A DNA stretch of 64,000 nucleotides from Acinetobacter sp. ANC 4805. GTDB lineage: Bacteria; Pseudomonadota; Gammaproteobacteria; Pseudomonadales; Moraxellaceae. The position numbers and the translations under genes were made by a program. Below the pieces are notes generated by a model. It was not told where the DNA came from. It was given only the letters and a program-made list of their open reading frames with translations, and searched no databases. Shown in pieces: positions 1 through 8,211 of this stretch. Position 1 is the stretch's first letter. Each line of letters starts with the position of its first letter. The DNA is taken from the NCBI RefSeq assembly GCF_022549495.1, contig NZ_JAKZGD010000005.1, positions 211,352 through 275,351 of the forward strand, given 5' to 3'.

Positions 1-314
1 TCAGGTAAATAAGCAAAGCGTTCGTGTTTTGGTGCGTTGTCAAGGTTGACGATTTCTTCGCGTTTACCGACTAAACCGACAAGACCTTCACCGACATTTA
101 AAGAAACATGCCCGACGGCTTCAGGTTTCAAACCTTTTGAAGCCATCAGCACATAGCGTTTATTTCGTTCGTCTAATAAATAAATTGAGCACACATCCAC
201 ATGCATCGCTTCAGCCACATGATTGACCATAATGTCCAAAGAGTCATGCAAACTGACGGACGCATTAATTTCTTGCACAATGCGTCTAAGCGTGTCGAGT
301 TGCATGTTTGACAT
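1..314 (-). CDS. ptsP: PtsP (EI-Ntr), N-terminal part, truncated by window edge
   Basis: N-terminal 104 codons of phosphoenolpyruvate-protein phosphotransferase PtsP, the first enzyme of the nitrogen PTS. It takes phosphate from PEP and passes it to NPr. Only the GAF sensor domain is in the window; the protein begins MSNMQLDTLRRIVQEINAS and continues with the GAF features SIYLLDE and GEGLVGLVGKRE. The start at 314 is chosen because GGAG lies about nine bases upstream; an internal ATG at 305 is possible. The 3' end runs off the left edge. rppH lies upstream on the same strand, an order usual in Acinetobacter and Pseudomonas, so the two are probably co-transcribed. Confidence 0.9.
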   Translation of the reverse strand, partial: MSNMQLDTLRRIVQEINASVSLHDSLDIMVNHVAEAMHVDVCSIYLLDERNKRYVLMASKGLKPEAVGHVSLNVGEGLVGLVGKREEIVNLDNAPKHERFAYLP

Positions 315-406
315 GGATGTTTACTCCAATTTATAAATCGTTATCGGTCTAGTTATAACAGCTCTTTTATCAAAAATCATTGCTTAAAGTGATGATTTGT
401 TGATGA

Positions 407-883
407 TTAACGCTGCGGTAATTGTAAACATAATTCCATCATGGCTTTGCGGTAAACATCTCGTTTGAAGTTGACCACTTGACCTAACGGATACCAGTAA
501 CTCACCCATTGCCATTCATCAAACTCGGGTGGATCTGATAGATTTAACTGAATATGATGGGGCGATGCCGTTAACTTCAGTAAAAACCATTTTTGCTTTT
601 GTCCAATACATACGGGATCAGAATCTGACCGAATGTATCGATGTGGCAAACGATAACGCAGCCAACTTTTAGTCTGCGCTACTATTTGGACGTGTTCGGG
701 CAATAAACCGACTTCTTCTCTCAGTTCACGATAAAGTGCCTGTTCAGGGGTTTCTCCAAACTGGATCCCTCCTTGTGGAAATTGCCAAGCATTGTGACCA
801 ATGCGTTTTGCCCATAAAACTTGTCCGTCATCGTTTGCCAAAATGATCCCGACGTTGGGTCGGAAACCTTCTGAGTCGATCAT
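407..883 (-). CDS. rppH: RNA pyrophosphohydrolase RppH (Nudix)
   Basis: Nudix hydrolase that removes pyrophosphate from the 5' end of primary transcripts and so triggers RNase E decay. It is 158 residues, close to the usual 155-165. The Nudix box is visible as [20 protein letters not shown] (G..5..E..7..REL.EE), and the start [17 protein letters not shown] is typical of the family. The open frame extends 27 codons further upstream, but the ATG at 883 has AGGTAG six bases before it and matches the family start. The gene sits 92 bases upstream of ptsP on the same strand. Confidence 0.95.
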   Translation of the reverse strand: MIDSEGFRPNVGIILANDDGQVLWAKRIGHNAWQFPQGGIQFGETPEQALYRELREEVGLLPEHVQIVAQTKSWLRYRLPHRYIRSDSDPVCIGQKQKWFLLKLTASPHHIQLNLSDPPEFDEWQWVSYWYPLGQVVNFKRDVYRKAMMELCLQLPQR

Positions 884-1066
884 TTGGCTACCTAAATTTT
901 CTCTATATCGTTGACTTTGATCTCGGGGACAGTCACTCTTCACGTCCAACTCGAAAAAGGTCAAAGTAAAATGTTTAAAATTGCTATGATCTTAACGAAT
1001 TTTTAGTCACTTACGGAAATAGATTTACGTTTTTTTTCTTTAATTTGCATTTAAATGAGCATTTAT

Positions 1067-1726
1067 ATGAAATTGGCTTTGTTTGATTTAGATCACACCC
1101 TGTTAAATACCGATTCTGACCACTCATGGGGTGAGTTTTTAGTGAATGAAGGTTTGGTTGATCCAGTTCATCATCGTCAAATGAATGACAAATTCTATGA
1201 GGACTATAAGGCAGGGCAGCTAGACCCGATTGCCTATAATGAATTTGTCTTTGAATTTTTGACCAAGCATGACAATACTTATTTAACTGAACTACATCAG
1301 TTGTTTATGCAAAAAGTGATTCGCCCACAAATGCGTCCAAAAGGATTTGATGCAATCAAGAAGCATCAGGATATGGGACATGCGATTGTTGGGATTACTG
1401 CAACCAGTGATTTTATTACTGCTCCGATTTTTCGTGAATTTGGTATTACCGAAATTATTGCTACGAATGCTGAAGTGCTGGATGGAAAGTATACGGGTAA
1501 GGTGACAGGTTTACCTTGTTATCAGAAAGGAAAGCTGGCTCGTTTGGATCAGTGGTTACAAGGACGAGAAGTCGATGAGTCTTGGGCGTATTCAGATTCA
1601 ATCAATGATCGTTTCTTGCTTGAGTATGCAACCCATGCGATTGCGGTAAATCCAGACGATCGTTTAGAAAAATTAGCGCAAGAACAGAGTTGGGATATTC
1701 AAGACTGGTCGATCATATCCGTATAA
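1067..1726 (+). CDS. HAD-IB family phosphatase
   Basis: Haloacid-dehalogenase superfamily hydrolase of the IB (SerB-like) type, about 219 residues. Motif I is FDLDHTLLNT with nucleophile and acid/base aspartates at about residues 7 and 9. The Thr/Ser motif II is in GITATSD, and motif III is YSDSINDRFLL. Family members dephosphorylate phosphoserine, histidinol phosphate or similar small phosphomonoesters; the substrate is not evident here. An ATG four codons upstream (1055) is also in frame; I prefer 1067 because the HAD motif then starts at the usual distance. It is divergent from rppH and stands alone. Confidence 0.85.
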   Translation: MKLALFDLDHTLLNTDSDHSWGEFLVNEGLVDPVHHRQMNDKFYEDYKAGQLDPIAYNEFVFEFLTKHDNTYLTELHQLFMQKVIRPQMRPKGFDAIKKHQDMGHAIVGITATSDFITAPIFREFGITEIIATNAEVLDGKYTGKVTGLPCYQKGKLARLDQWLQGREVDESWAYSDSINDRFLLEYATHAIAVNPDDRLEKLAQEQSWDIQDWSIISV

Positions 1727-1792
1727 TCTTTGTTTTGCTCACATAGCACTCATTATGTTAGAAGAATAGGTGTTATGTGAATAGGAAATATT

Positions 1793-2035
1793 GTGAATAA
1801 TAAGAATTCAGAACGTAGACGATATCGCCGCTCAGATTGGGGTGAACAATTCACTAATCAAAGTTTTGATGTCTTGATTAGTGAATTGTTATTCTATTTG
1901 ATTATCCTGTTATTTGGGAGTGCAATAGGCGGCATTATTTTTGCCTGCATAACGTTTGGATTTGGCGCATTATTTTTGGTTTTACCTTTTGTGATGCTGC
2001 TTTATTATGTTGTTAGGAAATTTGTGAAAAAATAA
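1793..2035 (+). CDS. Small two-helix membrane protein, uncharacterised
   Basis: Unrecognised 80-residue protein. A basic, hydrophilic N-terminus (NSERRRYRRSDWGEQF) is followed by two probable membrane helices at about residues 30-53 and 55-74, and a basic tail VRKFVKK. It begins with GTG at 1793, supported by AGGA with a six-base spacer. Both ends appear to face the cytoplasm by the positive-inside rule. It lies between the HAD phosphatase and the DUF2252 gene; spacing of over 60 bases on each side does not prove an operon. Function unknown. Confidence 0.7.
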   Translation: MNNKNSERRRYRRSDWGEQFTNQSFDVLISELLFYLIILLFGSAIGGIIFACITFGFGALFLVLPFVMLLYYVVRKFVKK

Positions 2036-2137
2036 AAATGAATGATCAACATCATGAGTTGAATGAAATATAAAAATTATTTATCTGATCCATTCAATTT
2101 ATTGTTATAACACTACTGAATTTATGTCGGGGGTGTT

Positions 2138-3571
2138 ATGAAAAAACAACAACTTAAACTGCCAAAACAACTATGGACAGAAGAGAGCATTGATCTTACC
2201 AGACACAGCTATCAAGGTAAGCTACTCACCAAAAGTGAAGGTTTTAAATTAGGCAAAACACAACGCAAAAAAATTCCGCGTGAGCAATTATCACAATTGT
2301 CAGAACGACCAAAAGATACAACGGCTTTAACGATTTATGATTGGAGCAATCAAGGTCGTTTAGAGCAACTTAAACCAATTCGTGCCAAGCGTATGAGTGT
2401 TTCACCCTTTACGTTCTATCGTGGTATGCCGTCATTAATGTTGTTTGATCAAGCTTGGGAACAACATAACTCAGGATTATTTCAACAGATCTGTGGGGAT
2501 TGTCATTTAAGCAATTTTGGTGGTTTTGCTAGTCCTGAACGTAATCTGTTATTTGGAATCAATGATTTTGACGAAACTTTAGTTGCGCCATTTGAGTGGG
2601 ATTTAAAACGTTTAGCGACCAGTTTTGTGATTGCAGCACGTGATATTGATCTTGCTGATAAAGTCGGTTTAAAAGCCATTAAAACCATGCTGAATAGTTA
2701 TCGCCAACATCTACTGCAAAATACTGAATTATCACCGCTACAAGTTTGGTATGACAAAGTTGATGCTAGTACGTTGTTAGAAAATACGGAATGTCGAAAA
2801 CTGAGAAAGAAGCGAGAGAAGCATCTTGATTCAGCACAAAAAAGAAATGCACATTCTGTTTTACCAAAACTCACACAACAAGATCAAGAAACAGGATTTC
2901 GCTATTTCGTTGATGATGCACCATTGCTTTGGCATCCCAATACAGATGAACCTTTTAGCCAAAGTGTTGAGACTTTCTTTCAGCAATATCGTGATTCATT
3001 GAAATACGATCGCCAAGTTTTATTTGACCGCTATCAACGTAGCGATGTTGCTTTAAAAGTGGTTGGGGTGGGGAGTGTTGGAACACGATCGGCGATTGCT
3101 TTATTTCAGGATGCAGATCGTGAACCTTTGATCTTGCAAATGAAAGAAGCTAATCCTTCAATTTTGAGTCCTTTATTCCTTGAAAAAGTGAAACATGAAG
3201 GTGAGCGTGTCATACATGGTCAGCAGTTGATGCAAGCGGCAAGCGACATTTTCCTCGGTTTTTCTACCTTAGAAAAACATTTCCATGTGCGTCAGCTCCG
3301 TGATATGAAAATCTCAGTTGATTTAGCGGATATGGATGATAATTATTTTTATGAATATGCCGAAAGCTGTGGCTTAGCTTTAGCGCATGCACATGCAAAA
3401 GCAGGAAACGCCGATGTTTTGATGGGTTATCTCGGTGAGGGAAGCACCATTGTAGAAGTCTTACAACAGTATGCAACACAATATGCAGAGCGTAATTTAA
3501 AGGACTATCAGCAATTTATGGATGCGGTGGCAGATGCTAAGATCCAAATTGCTGGAGATGAAGCACTTTAA
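2138..3571 (+). CDS. DUF2252 family protein (kinase-like fold)
   Basis: A 477-residue member of the DUF2252 family, whose biochemical role is not established. The family is distantly related to aminoglycoside-phosphotransferase/protein-kinase folds. Visible here are CGDCHLSNFG, which looks like the catalytic-loop HxxN, NDFDETLVAPFEWDLKRLATS, which looks like a DFG-type metal-binding segment, and the glycine-rich VGVGSVGTR. The start has a strong GGGGGTG ribosome-binding stretch. It is followed after 54 bases by a Spo0M-like gene on the same strand. A phosphotransferase activity is an inference from the motifs only. Confidence 0.85.
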   Translation: MKKQQLKLPKQLWTEESIDLTRHSYQGKLLTKSEGFKLGKTQRKKIPREQLSQLSERPKDTTALTIYDWSNQGRLEQLKPIRAKRMSVSPFTFYRGMPSLMLFDQAWEQHNSGLFQQICGDCHLSNFGGFASPERNLLFGINDFDETLVAPFEWDLKRLATSFVIAARDIDLADKVGLKAIKTMLNSYRQHLLQNTELSPLQVWYDKVDASTLLENTECRKLRKKREKHLDSAQKRNAHSVLPKLTQQDQETGFRYFVDDAPLLWHPNTDEPFSQSVETFFQQYRDSLKYDRQVLFDRYQRSDVALKVVGVGSVGTRSAIALFQDADREPLILQMKEANPSILSPLFLEKVKHEGERVIHGQQLMQAASDIFLGFSTLEKHFHVRQLRDMKISVDLADMDDNYFYEYAESCGLALAHAHAKAGNADVLMGYLGEGSTIVEVLQQYATQYAERNLKDYQQFMDAVADAKIQIAGDEAL

Positions 3572-3625
3572 TCAATAAGTACGTTACTACAGATTTAATG
3601 AAATAATTCAAAAGGTTTAAGAAAG

Positions 3626-4372
3626 ATGTTTAATAAAATTATGTCAGGTTTGGGTGTGCAAGGTGTGACTGTGGAAACACGTTTGCATAATCCAACTTTA
3701 CAAGCGGGTGGAACATTAGAAGGGGAAATTAGTTTTAAAGGCGGCTCATCTGATAAAGAAATCAATAGTTTGTATTTACAATTGATGACCATCGCCGAAG
3801 TTGAGTCAGGGGATCATGAATTTAATCAGCCTTTGATCTTGGATCAGTGGTTAATCAGTTCAAGTTTTTTATTAGCTGCACATCAATCCCATCATATTCC
3901 ATTTACGATGCAGTTACCTGAGGAGACGCCGATAACAGAGGTATCTTGTCGCCGTAATGGGACTCGCGTTTGGATCAATACACATATGGATGTTGATTGG
4001 GGACTAGATGCAACTGATCGTGATTATTTAAGCGTGTTACCAACACCAACCATGCAAGTGTTTTTACAAGCAATGCAACAATGTGGTTTTGTCTTATCGA
4101 GTGTCGATGTAGAAAAAGGACAACTCACGGCACGTAATTTTCGATCAACCATTGGTTGCTACCAAGAATTAGAGTTTGTTTCTTCACATCTGTTCAGTGG
4201 CTTTAATGAGGTTGAAGTGTCATTTGTTGCAGAAGCACATCAAACGCATGTGATGTTAGAAGTGGATCGAACCTTGCGTTCAGATCAGCTATTGACGATG
4301 ACACTTCCAAATCAGCAATTAGATGTGGATCAAGTGACGCAACAAATTCGCCGTTTGTTAAAAATAGGATAA
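3626..4372 (+). CDS. Spo0M / arrestin-like family protein
   Basis: Sporulation-control protein Spo0M family, 248 residues. The N-terminal 130 residues show the family pattern (VETRLHNPTLQAGGTLEGEISFKGGSSDKEINSLYLQL), an all-beta, arrestin-like sandwich. In non-sporulating bacteria the role is unknown. The C-terminal half is a separate domain also common in this family. It lies between the DUF2252 gene and a membrane protein with a Cys/Gly tail, and a terminator-like hairpin follows at 4388. The family assignment is fairly secure; function is not. Confidence 0.85.
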   Translation: MFNKIMSGLGVQGVTVETRLHNPTLQAGGTLEGEISFKGGSSDKEINSLYLQLMTIAEVESGDHEFNQPLILDQWLISSSFLLAAHQSHHIPFTMQLPEETPITEVSCRRNGTRVWINTHMDVDWGLDATDRDYLSVLPTPTMQVFLQAMQQCGFVLSSVDVEKGQLTARNFRSTIGCYQELEFVSSHLFSGFNEVEVSFVAEAHQTHVMLEVDRTLRSDQLLTMTLPNQQLDVDQVTQQIRRLLKIG

Positions 4373-4387
4373 TCTATATCATCAATG

Positions 4388-4408
4388 CCTCCCATATTGG
4401 GAGGTTTT
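4388..4408 (+). terminator. Hairpin with short T-run after the Spo0M-like gene
   Basis: Perfect 7-bp stem CCTCCCA/TGGGAGG with a TAT loop, followed by TTTTCT. It is a modest rho-independent terminator that would separate the Spo0M-like gene from the next one. Confidence 0.65.
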
Positions 4409-4418
4409 CTGTCATATA

Positions 4419-4448
4419 ACTGTCATCTTTTTTTCTTAAGATGACAGT
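4419..4448 (+). promoter_or_regulatory. 11-bp inverted repeat ending at the start codon of the next gene
   Basis: ACTGTCATCTT (4419-4429) and AAGATGACAGT (4438-4448) are perfect complements around an 8-base T-rich loop. The right arm ends on the base directly before the ATG at 4449, so the hairpin would cover the whole ribosome-binding region of that gene. It could be a translational switch or an operator; nothing in the sequence decides between them. Confidence 0.6.
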
Positions 4449-5207
4449 ATGAAAATAAAAACAAATCAGGAAGAACAGACTTCCAATATGCTTGATGCAT
4501 TACTCAAATTAAAACGCCAGCAACCTACGATCAAAACACGCTGGATCATGTTACCCATCTTAGTCTTATTGGTCATGTATAGCTGGCAACAGCAATTTTT
4601 TACGGCTTGGGTGTTACTTCCATTCATTTGGACAGTGATTGTTGTGAATCAAGCGCTGATTGCTCGAACGAGACGAGACAAATTAGAGAGGATTGAGCAA
4701 CTCAAAATTGATCCGATGTTTTGGAATAAATTAAAACAACAATATCCCGAACTGAGCTTAAAACAACGTCGACTGATTGAACTTGGATTTAAAGATTACT
4801 TAGCATTACATGTGATGCAAAAACAAGCCTATGCCATGCCATCACATGCAGTCGATGCTTTATGGCATGTGATGTTGCAATATCCGATCCAATATCAGCA
4901 ATTATGTGAGCAAACCATAGGTCGAACGTTGAATCATAGCCCTTATGACGGAACAACGAGACCAGAAGAACAAGCAAAGCAATTATTTGAAGCTTGGAAA
5001 TATAGCTGTATGTTACATGGATATAATCCAAGCAATACGATGCAATTGCCACGATTATTTGCGGTTGATCAGGTGTTGGGTTGGGAATATGGGCAATCGT
5101 TTGAACTGGCGCAAATGACTAAAGATTTTGCAAAATATATGCAATCTCAATCATCTTCATCCAGTTGTGGCAGTAGCTGTAGCAGTTGTGGCGGAGGCGG
5201 TGACTAA
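4449..5207 (+). CDS. Membrane protein with GRDP-like domain and Cys/Gly-rich tail
   Basis: A 252-residue protein. A hydrophobic hairpin at about residues 32-70 is followed by a cytoplasmic helical domain containing AVDALWHVMLQYPIQYQQLCEQTIGRTLNHSP. This matches the plant/bacterial glycine-rich-domain-protein (GRDP, PF07173) pattern VDxxWHxxL...Y. The last 20 residues are Ser/Cys/Gly rich, with four cysteines spaced C-x3-C-x2-C after an earlier C. Such tails occur in several uncharacterised bacterial families and could bind metal or form disulfides. Expression is probably affected by the hairpin abutting the start codon. It ends 16 bases before the convergent LysR gene. Confidence 0.7.
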   Translation: MKIKTNQEEQTSNMLDALLKLKRQQPTIKTRWIMLPILVLLVMYSWQQQFFTAWVLLPFIWTVIVVNQALIARTRRDKLERIEQLKIDPMFWNKLKQQYPELSLKQRRLIELGFKDYLALHVMQKQAYAMPSHAVDALWHVMLQYPIQYQQLCEQTIGRTLNHSPYDGTTRPEEQAKQLFEAWKYSCMLHGYNPSNTMQLPRLFAVDQVLGWEYGQSFELAQMTKDFAKYMQSQSSSSSCGSSCSSCGGGGD

Positions 5208-5223
5208 CTTAGTTTTAGCTAGC

Positions 5224-6087
5224 CTAGCCAAGTTGCATCATATTAATTAATTCTTCCGCCGCTTTAGACTGAATCCGTGCAGGATGCCACACCATACCCA
5301 GTTGACGTTGCATATCGAGATTGAGATCAAGTTGTTTTAAATCTTGATTCACCAACGTTTTAGGTAACACTGACCAACCTAAGCCAATAGAAACTAACAT
5401 CCTGATTGATTCTAAAGGATTGTTGCTCATGCTGATTTTAGGTTTTAAGCCTTTCTTTTCAAATTCAGCCAATGTGATCTGACTGGTATAGGTATGTGCA
5501 GCAGGTAATAGGCTTGGATAAGCGATTAAATCTTCTAATGTGAGTTGTGTTTGTTGAGCCAATGGATGAAAGGGTGATGCGACAAAAACCAAAGGGTCAT
5601 TCCACATTGTCAAATAGTTGAGGCGATCATCTCCAACTGGCGGCAAAGTTAAAAATGCCAATTCGAGTTCACCTGCTAAAACTTGTTCATGGGCTTGCTC
5701 TGAATCAACGAAATGCACATCTAACCTGACTTGTGGAAAACATTGCACAAAGTTCTTCAATGGTTCTGCCAAATGATGTAGTCCAATATGGTGACTGGTG
5801 CCAATTTTTAAACGACCTTGAACCTGAGTTTGCTCATGGCTGAGTGTATGGTGAATTTCGCCCAGTTCATTGAGCCATGTTCTCACCTTGGGTAATAAAG
5901 AGTGTGCAGCATGGGTAGGTTGGATACCTCGTCCTGCGGATTCAAACAGTTTTACCCCAAAATAATCTTCAAGGCTGTGGATTCGTTTGGTTACCGCAGG
6001 TTGAGTAATAAAAAGTTGTTCAGCTGCTAAAGAAATTGAACTGGTTTCCATGACTTTGACAAATGCTTCAAAAGCAGCGAGATTCAT
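5224..6087 (-). CDS. LysR family transcriptional regulator
   Basis: LysR-type regulator of 287 residues, the usual length. The N-terminal winged helix-turn-helix spans about residues 1-60 (FEAFVKVMETSSISLAAEQLFITQPAVTKRIHSLEDYFGVKLFE), followed by a periplasmic-binding-protein-like effector domain. The inducer is unknown. It lies near the leucine genes but is separated from leuC by a DUF2061 gene, so regulation of leuC is possible but not shown. It is convergent with the preceding gene, with a 16-base gap. Confidence 0.92.
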   Translation of the reverse strand: MNLAAFEAFVKVMETSSISLAAEQLFITQPAVTKRIHSLEDYFGVKLFESAGRGIQPTHAAHSLLPKVRTWLNELGEIHHTLSHEQTQVQGRLKIGTSHHIGLHHLAEPLKNFVQCFPQVRLDVHFVDSEQAHEQVLAGELELAFLTLPPVGDDRLNYLTMWNDPLVFVASPFHPLAQQTQLTLEDLIAYPSLLPAAHTYTSQITLAEFEKKGLKPKISMSNNPLESIRMLVSIGLGWSVLPKTLVNQDLKQLDLNLDMQRQLGMVWHPARIQSKAAEELINMMQLG

Positions 6088-6146
6088 ATTGATTTATCCA
6101 AGAGCATTCTAAAATTTAAGGTAAGTCGTTATTGAGTGAGATTCAA

Positions 6147-6353
6147 CTAAAAACGATTCCAAATCTTTTCATGGAAGAAAAAAGCAAATGCTTGTACGGT
6201 CGGTTCAAGTAAGCTCAAGGTTGCAGACATGAGCAAGTTTCCTGTAATGGCATAGGCAACCAACATGGCAACACTAATATGGAGAATATAGTAACTCAAG
6301 GTTTTCTTTAACGTTCGTTGATTGTTGAGTACAAATTGCTGGATGTTTGACAT
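6147..6353 (-). CDS. DUF2061 small membrane protein, probably iron-regulated
   Basis: A 68-residue DUF2061 membrane protein of unknown function. The family pattern is clear: KTLSYYILHISVAMLVAYAITGNLLMSATLSLLEPTVQAFAFFFHEKIW, with two membrane segments and a terminal HEKIWNR. The frame stays open 48 codons upstream, but that stretch is low-complexity Ile/Asn and overlaps a Fur-box-like site. The ATG at 6353, with GGTGAG upstream, matches the family start. A Fur-type operator lies about 30 bases upstream, so expression is probably repressed by iron. The LysR gene lies downstream on the same strand after 59 bases. Confidence 0.85.
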   Translation of the reverse strand: MSNIQQFVLNNQRTLKKTLSYYILHISVAMLVAYAITGNLLMSATLSLLEPTVQAFAFFFHEKIWNRF

Positions 6354-6380
6354 GATGCTCACCAAATAAATTTTATTTAT

Positions 6381-6399
6381 ATAAATAATAATCATTATC
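6381..6399. promoter_or_regulatory. Fur-box-like operator
   Basis: The 19-mer ATAAATAATAATCATTATC matches the Fur consensus GATAATGATAATCATTATC at 15 of 19 positions by my count, with the right half perfect. It sits just upstream of the DUF2061 start at 6353, where a promoter would be expected. Confidence 0.75.
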
Positions 6400-6696
6400 A
6401 TTTGAAAAGTAAAAAGGAAATTTTGATTGATGATGATTGGATTTATAAATAATGAATGAATTACTAAATACTTATGGTGAAAGATTAGATCTTTCATTTG
6501 AAGTGGGAGAGTGAATAAGCTGAATTTATGCCTCTTGATGAGAACGTTCTCGGATCATCTTAAAACTCAAACTTATTATTCCAAAAAGTTTGATAACCAA
6601 TAAAAATGATAAATTAGATTTATGTGAAACCATTGCTATAATGAATTTAAGATTTAGTTACCCAGTCCTATGACAAGCACGTTGGAGAGCGACGAC
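6400..6696. promoter_or_regulatory. leuC upstream region: palindromes and a weak promoter
   Basis: About 300 bases without a gene. It holds GAAAGAT-TAG-ATCTTTC (6479-6495), the perfect palindrome GAGAACGTTCTC (6540-6551), and a -10 hexamer TATAAT at 6637-6642 with a poor -35 (TTAGAT, 17-base spacer), as expected for an activator-dependent promoter. I found no convincing leucine-rich leader peptide; the reading frame from 6528 encodes only 11 residues with two Leu. Confidence 0.45.
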
Positions 6697-8115
6697 ATGG
6701 CAGGCAAGACATTATATGACAAATTATGGGATGACCATTTAGTTAAGCAACGTGATGATGGTTCAAGCTTGATTTATATTGATCGTCATTTATTACATGA
6801 AGTGACTAGTCCTCAAGCATTTGAAGGCTTACAACTTGCTAATCGTCAGCCTTGGCGTTTAAGTGCCAATGTCGCAACACCTGACCATAACGTTCCAACC
6901 TCTAAAAAAGAGCGTGAACAAGGCATTGCGGGGATCGAAGATGATACTTCTCGTATCCAAGTTCAAACTTTAGATGATAACTGTAAGACCTTTAATATCA
7001 CTGAATTTGGTATTAATGATATTCGTCAAGGGATTGCACATGTGGTTGGCCCAGAGCAAGGTTTAACTTTGCCGGGTATGACGGTGGTATGTGGCGATTC
7101 ACACACTGCGACACATGGCGCTTTTGGTTGTTTAGCGCATGGTATTGGAACTTCTGAAGTTGAGCATGTGTTGGCAACTCAGTGTTTAGTACAGAAAAAA
7201 TCAAAAAACATGTTGGTTCGTGTTGATGGCGTATTAGGCAATGGCGTGACATCGAAAGATGTAGTGTTGGCGATCATTGGCAAGATTGGAACAGCTGGTG
7301 GTACAGGTTATGCCATCGAGTTTGGTGGTCAAGTGTTCCGTGATATGTCGATTGAAGGTCGTATGACCGTATGTAATATGGCAATCGAGGCTGGCGCGCG
7401 CGTGGGTATGGTTGCTGTAGACGATAAAACCATTGCTTATGTAAAAGATCGTAACTATGCACCGAAAGGCGAACAGTGGGATCAAGCAATCGCTTATTGG
7501 GATACCTTGCATTCGGATGAAGATGCTGTATTTGATGCGGTTGTCGTCTTAAATGGTGCAGAGATTGAACCACAAGTGTCTTGGGGAACTTCTCCAGAAA
7601 TGGTGATTCCAGTTTCACAAGCTGTACCAACTTTAGAACAAGCCAAAGATGATGTGCAACGTAATGACTGGACACGCGCTTATCAATATATGGGCTTAAT
7701 AGCAGGTCAGGCATTGTCTGATATTCAGTTAGATCGCGTGTTCATTGGTTCATGTACCAATTCTCGTATCGAAGATATTCGTGCCGCAGCAGATGTGGTT
7801 AAAGGGCGTAAAGTTGCTTCGAGTATTAAACAGGCGATGATTGTGCCTGGTTCTGGTTTAGTGAAGCAGCAAGCTGAACAAGAGGGCTTGGATCAAATTT
7901 TCTTGGAAGCTGGTTTTGAATGGCGTGAACCAGGTTGTTCAATGTGCTTAGCCATGAATGCTGATAAGTTACAACCGGGTGAGCATTGTGCTTCGACTTC
8001 AAATCGTAACTTTGAAGGTCGTCAAGGGAACGGTGGTCGTACCCATTTGGTGAGTCCAGCAATGGCAGCAGCAGCAGCAATCGCAGGTCATTTTGTTGAC
8101 GTTCGAACATTTTAA
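6697..8115 (+). CDS. leuC: 3-isopropylmalate dehydratase large subunit LeuC
   Basis: Catalytic subunit of isopropylmalate isomerase, which with LeuD converts 2-isopropylmalate to 3-isopropylmalate in leucine synthesis. It is 472 residues, as usual. Iron-sulfur cluster cysteines are visible in IGSCTN and in EPGCSMC, and aconitase-type motifs include [16 protein letters not shown] and [12 protein letters not shown]. An ATG nine codons upstream (6670) is in frame, but the ATG at 6697 has GGAGAG seven bases before it and gives the family start [11 protein letters not shown]. leuD follows after a palindromic repeat. Confidence 0.97.
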   Translation: MAGKTLYDKLWDDHLVKQRDDGSSLIYIDRHLLHEVTSPQAFEGLQLANRQPWRLSANVATPDHNVPTSKKEREQGIAGIEDDTSRIQVQTLDDNCKTFNITEFGINDIRQGIAHVVGPEQGLTLPGMTVVCGDSHTATHGAFGCLAHGIGTSEVEHVLATQCLVQKKSKNMLVRVDGVLGNGVTSKDVVLAIIGKIGTAGGTGYAIEFGGQVFRDMSIEGRMTVCNMAIEAGARVGMVAVDDKTIAYVKDRNYAPKGEQWDQAIAYWDTLHSDEDAVFDAVVVLNGAEIEPQVSWGTSPEMVIPVSQAVPTLEQAKDDVQRNDWTRAYQYMGLIAGQALSDIQLDRVFIGSCTNSRIEDIRAAADVVKGRKVASSIKQAMIVPGSGLVKQQAEQEGLDQIFLEAGFEWREPGCSMCLAMNADKLQPGEHCASTSNRNFEGRQGNGGRTHLVSPAMAAAAAIAGHFVDVRTF

Positions 8116-8118
8116 AAG

Positions 8119-8187
8119 TCTCCTCTAACCCCTCTTGTCCAAAGAGGAGAAAAGTCCCCCTTTCATAAAGGAGGACTTAGGGGGATT
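8119..8187. repeat. Palindromic dispersed repeat between leuC and leuD
   Basis: Two adjacent stem-loops: TCTCCTCT (8119-8126) with AGAGGAGA (8143-8150), then AAGTCCCCCTTT/AAAGGAGGACTT (8152-8178, one mismatch, CAT loop). The tail ACTTAGGGGGATT follows. The second hairpin and tail closely match the element at 52433-52469. It may attenuate or stabilise the leu transcript. Confidence 0.75.
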
Positions 8188-8211
8188 AATCAGTTAATTG
8201 GAAGTTTTAAA

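Noticed and set aside
2503..2688. Minus-strand frame inside the DUF2252 gene
   Set aside because: It is a shadow frame of a well-supported gene with no recognisable protein features.
6528..6563. Short frame upstream of leuC as a leucine attenuator leader peptide
   Set aside because: It has 11 codons and only two Leu, no ribosome-binding site at a proper distance and no paired terminator/antiterminator stems before leuC.
7013..7714. Several minus-strand frames inside leuC
   Set aside because: They overlap a secure leuC gene, have His/Gln-biased composition typical of antisense shadows and no plausible starts.
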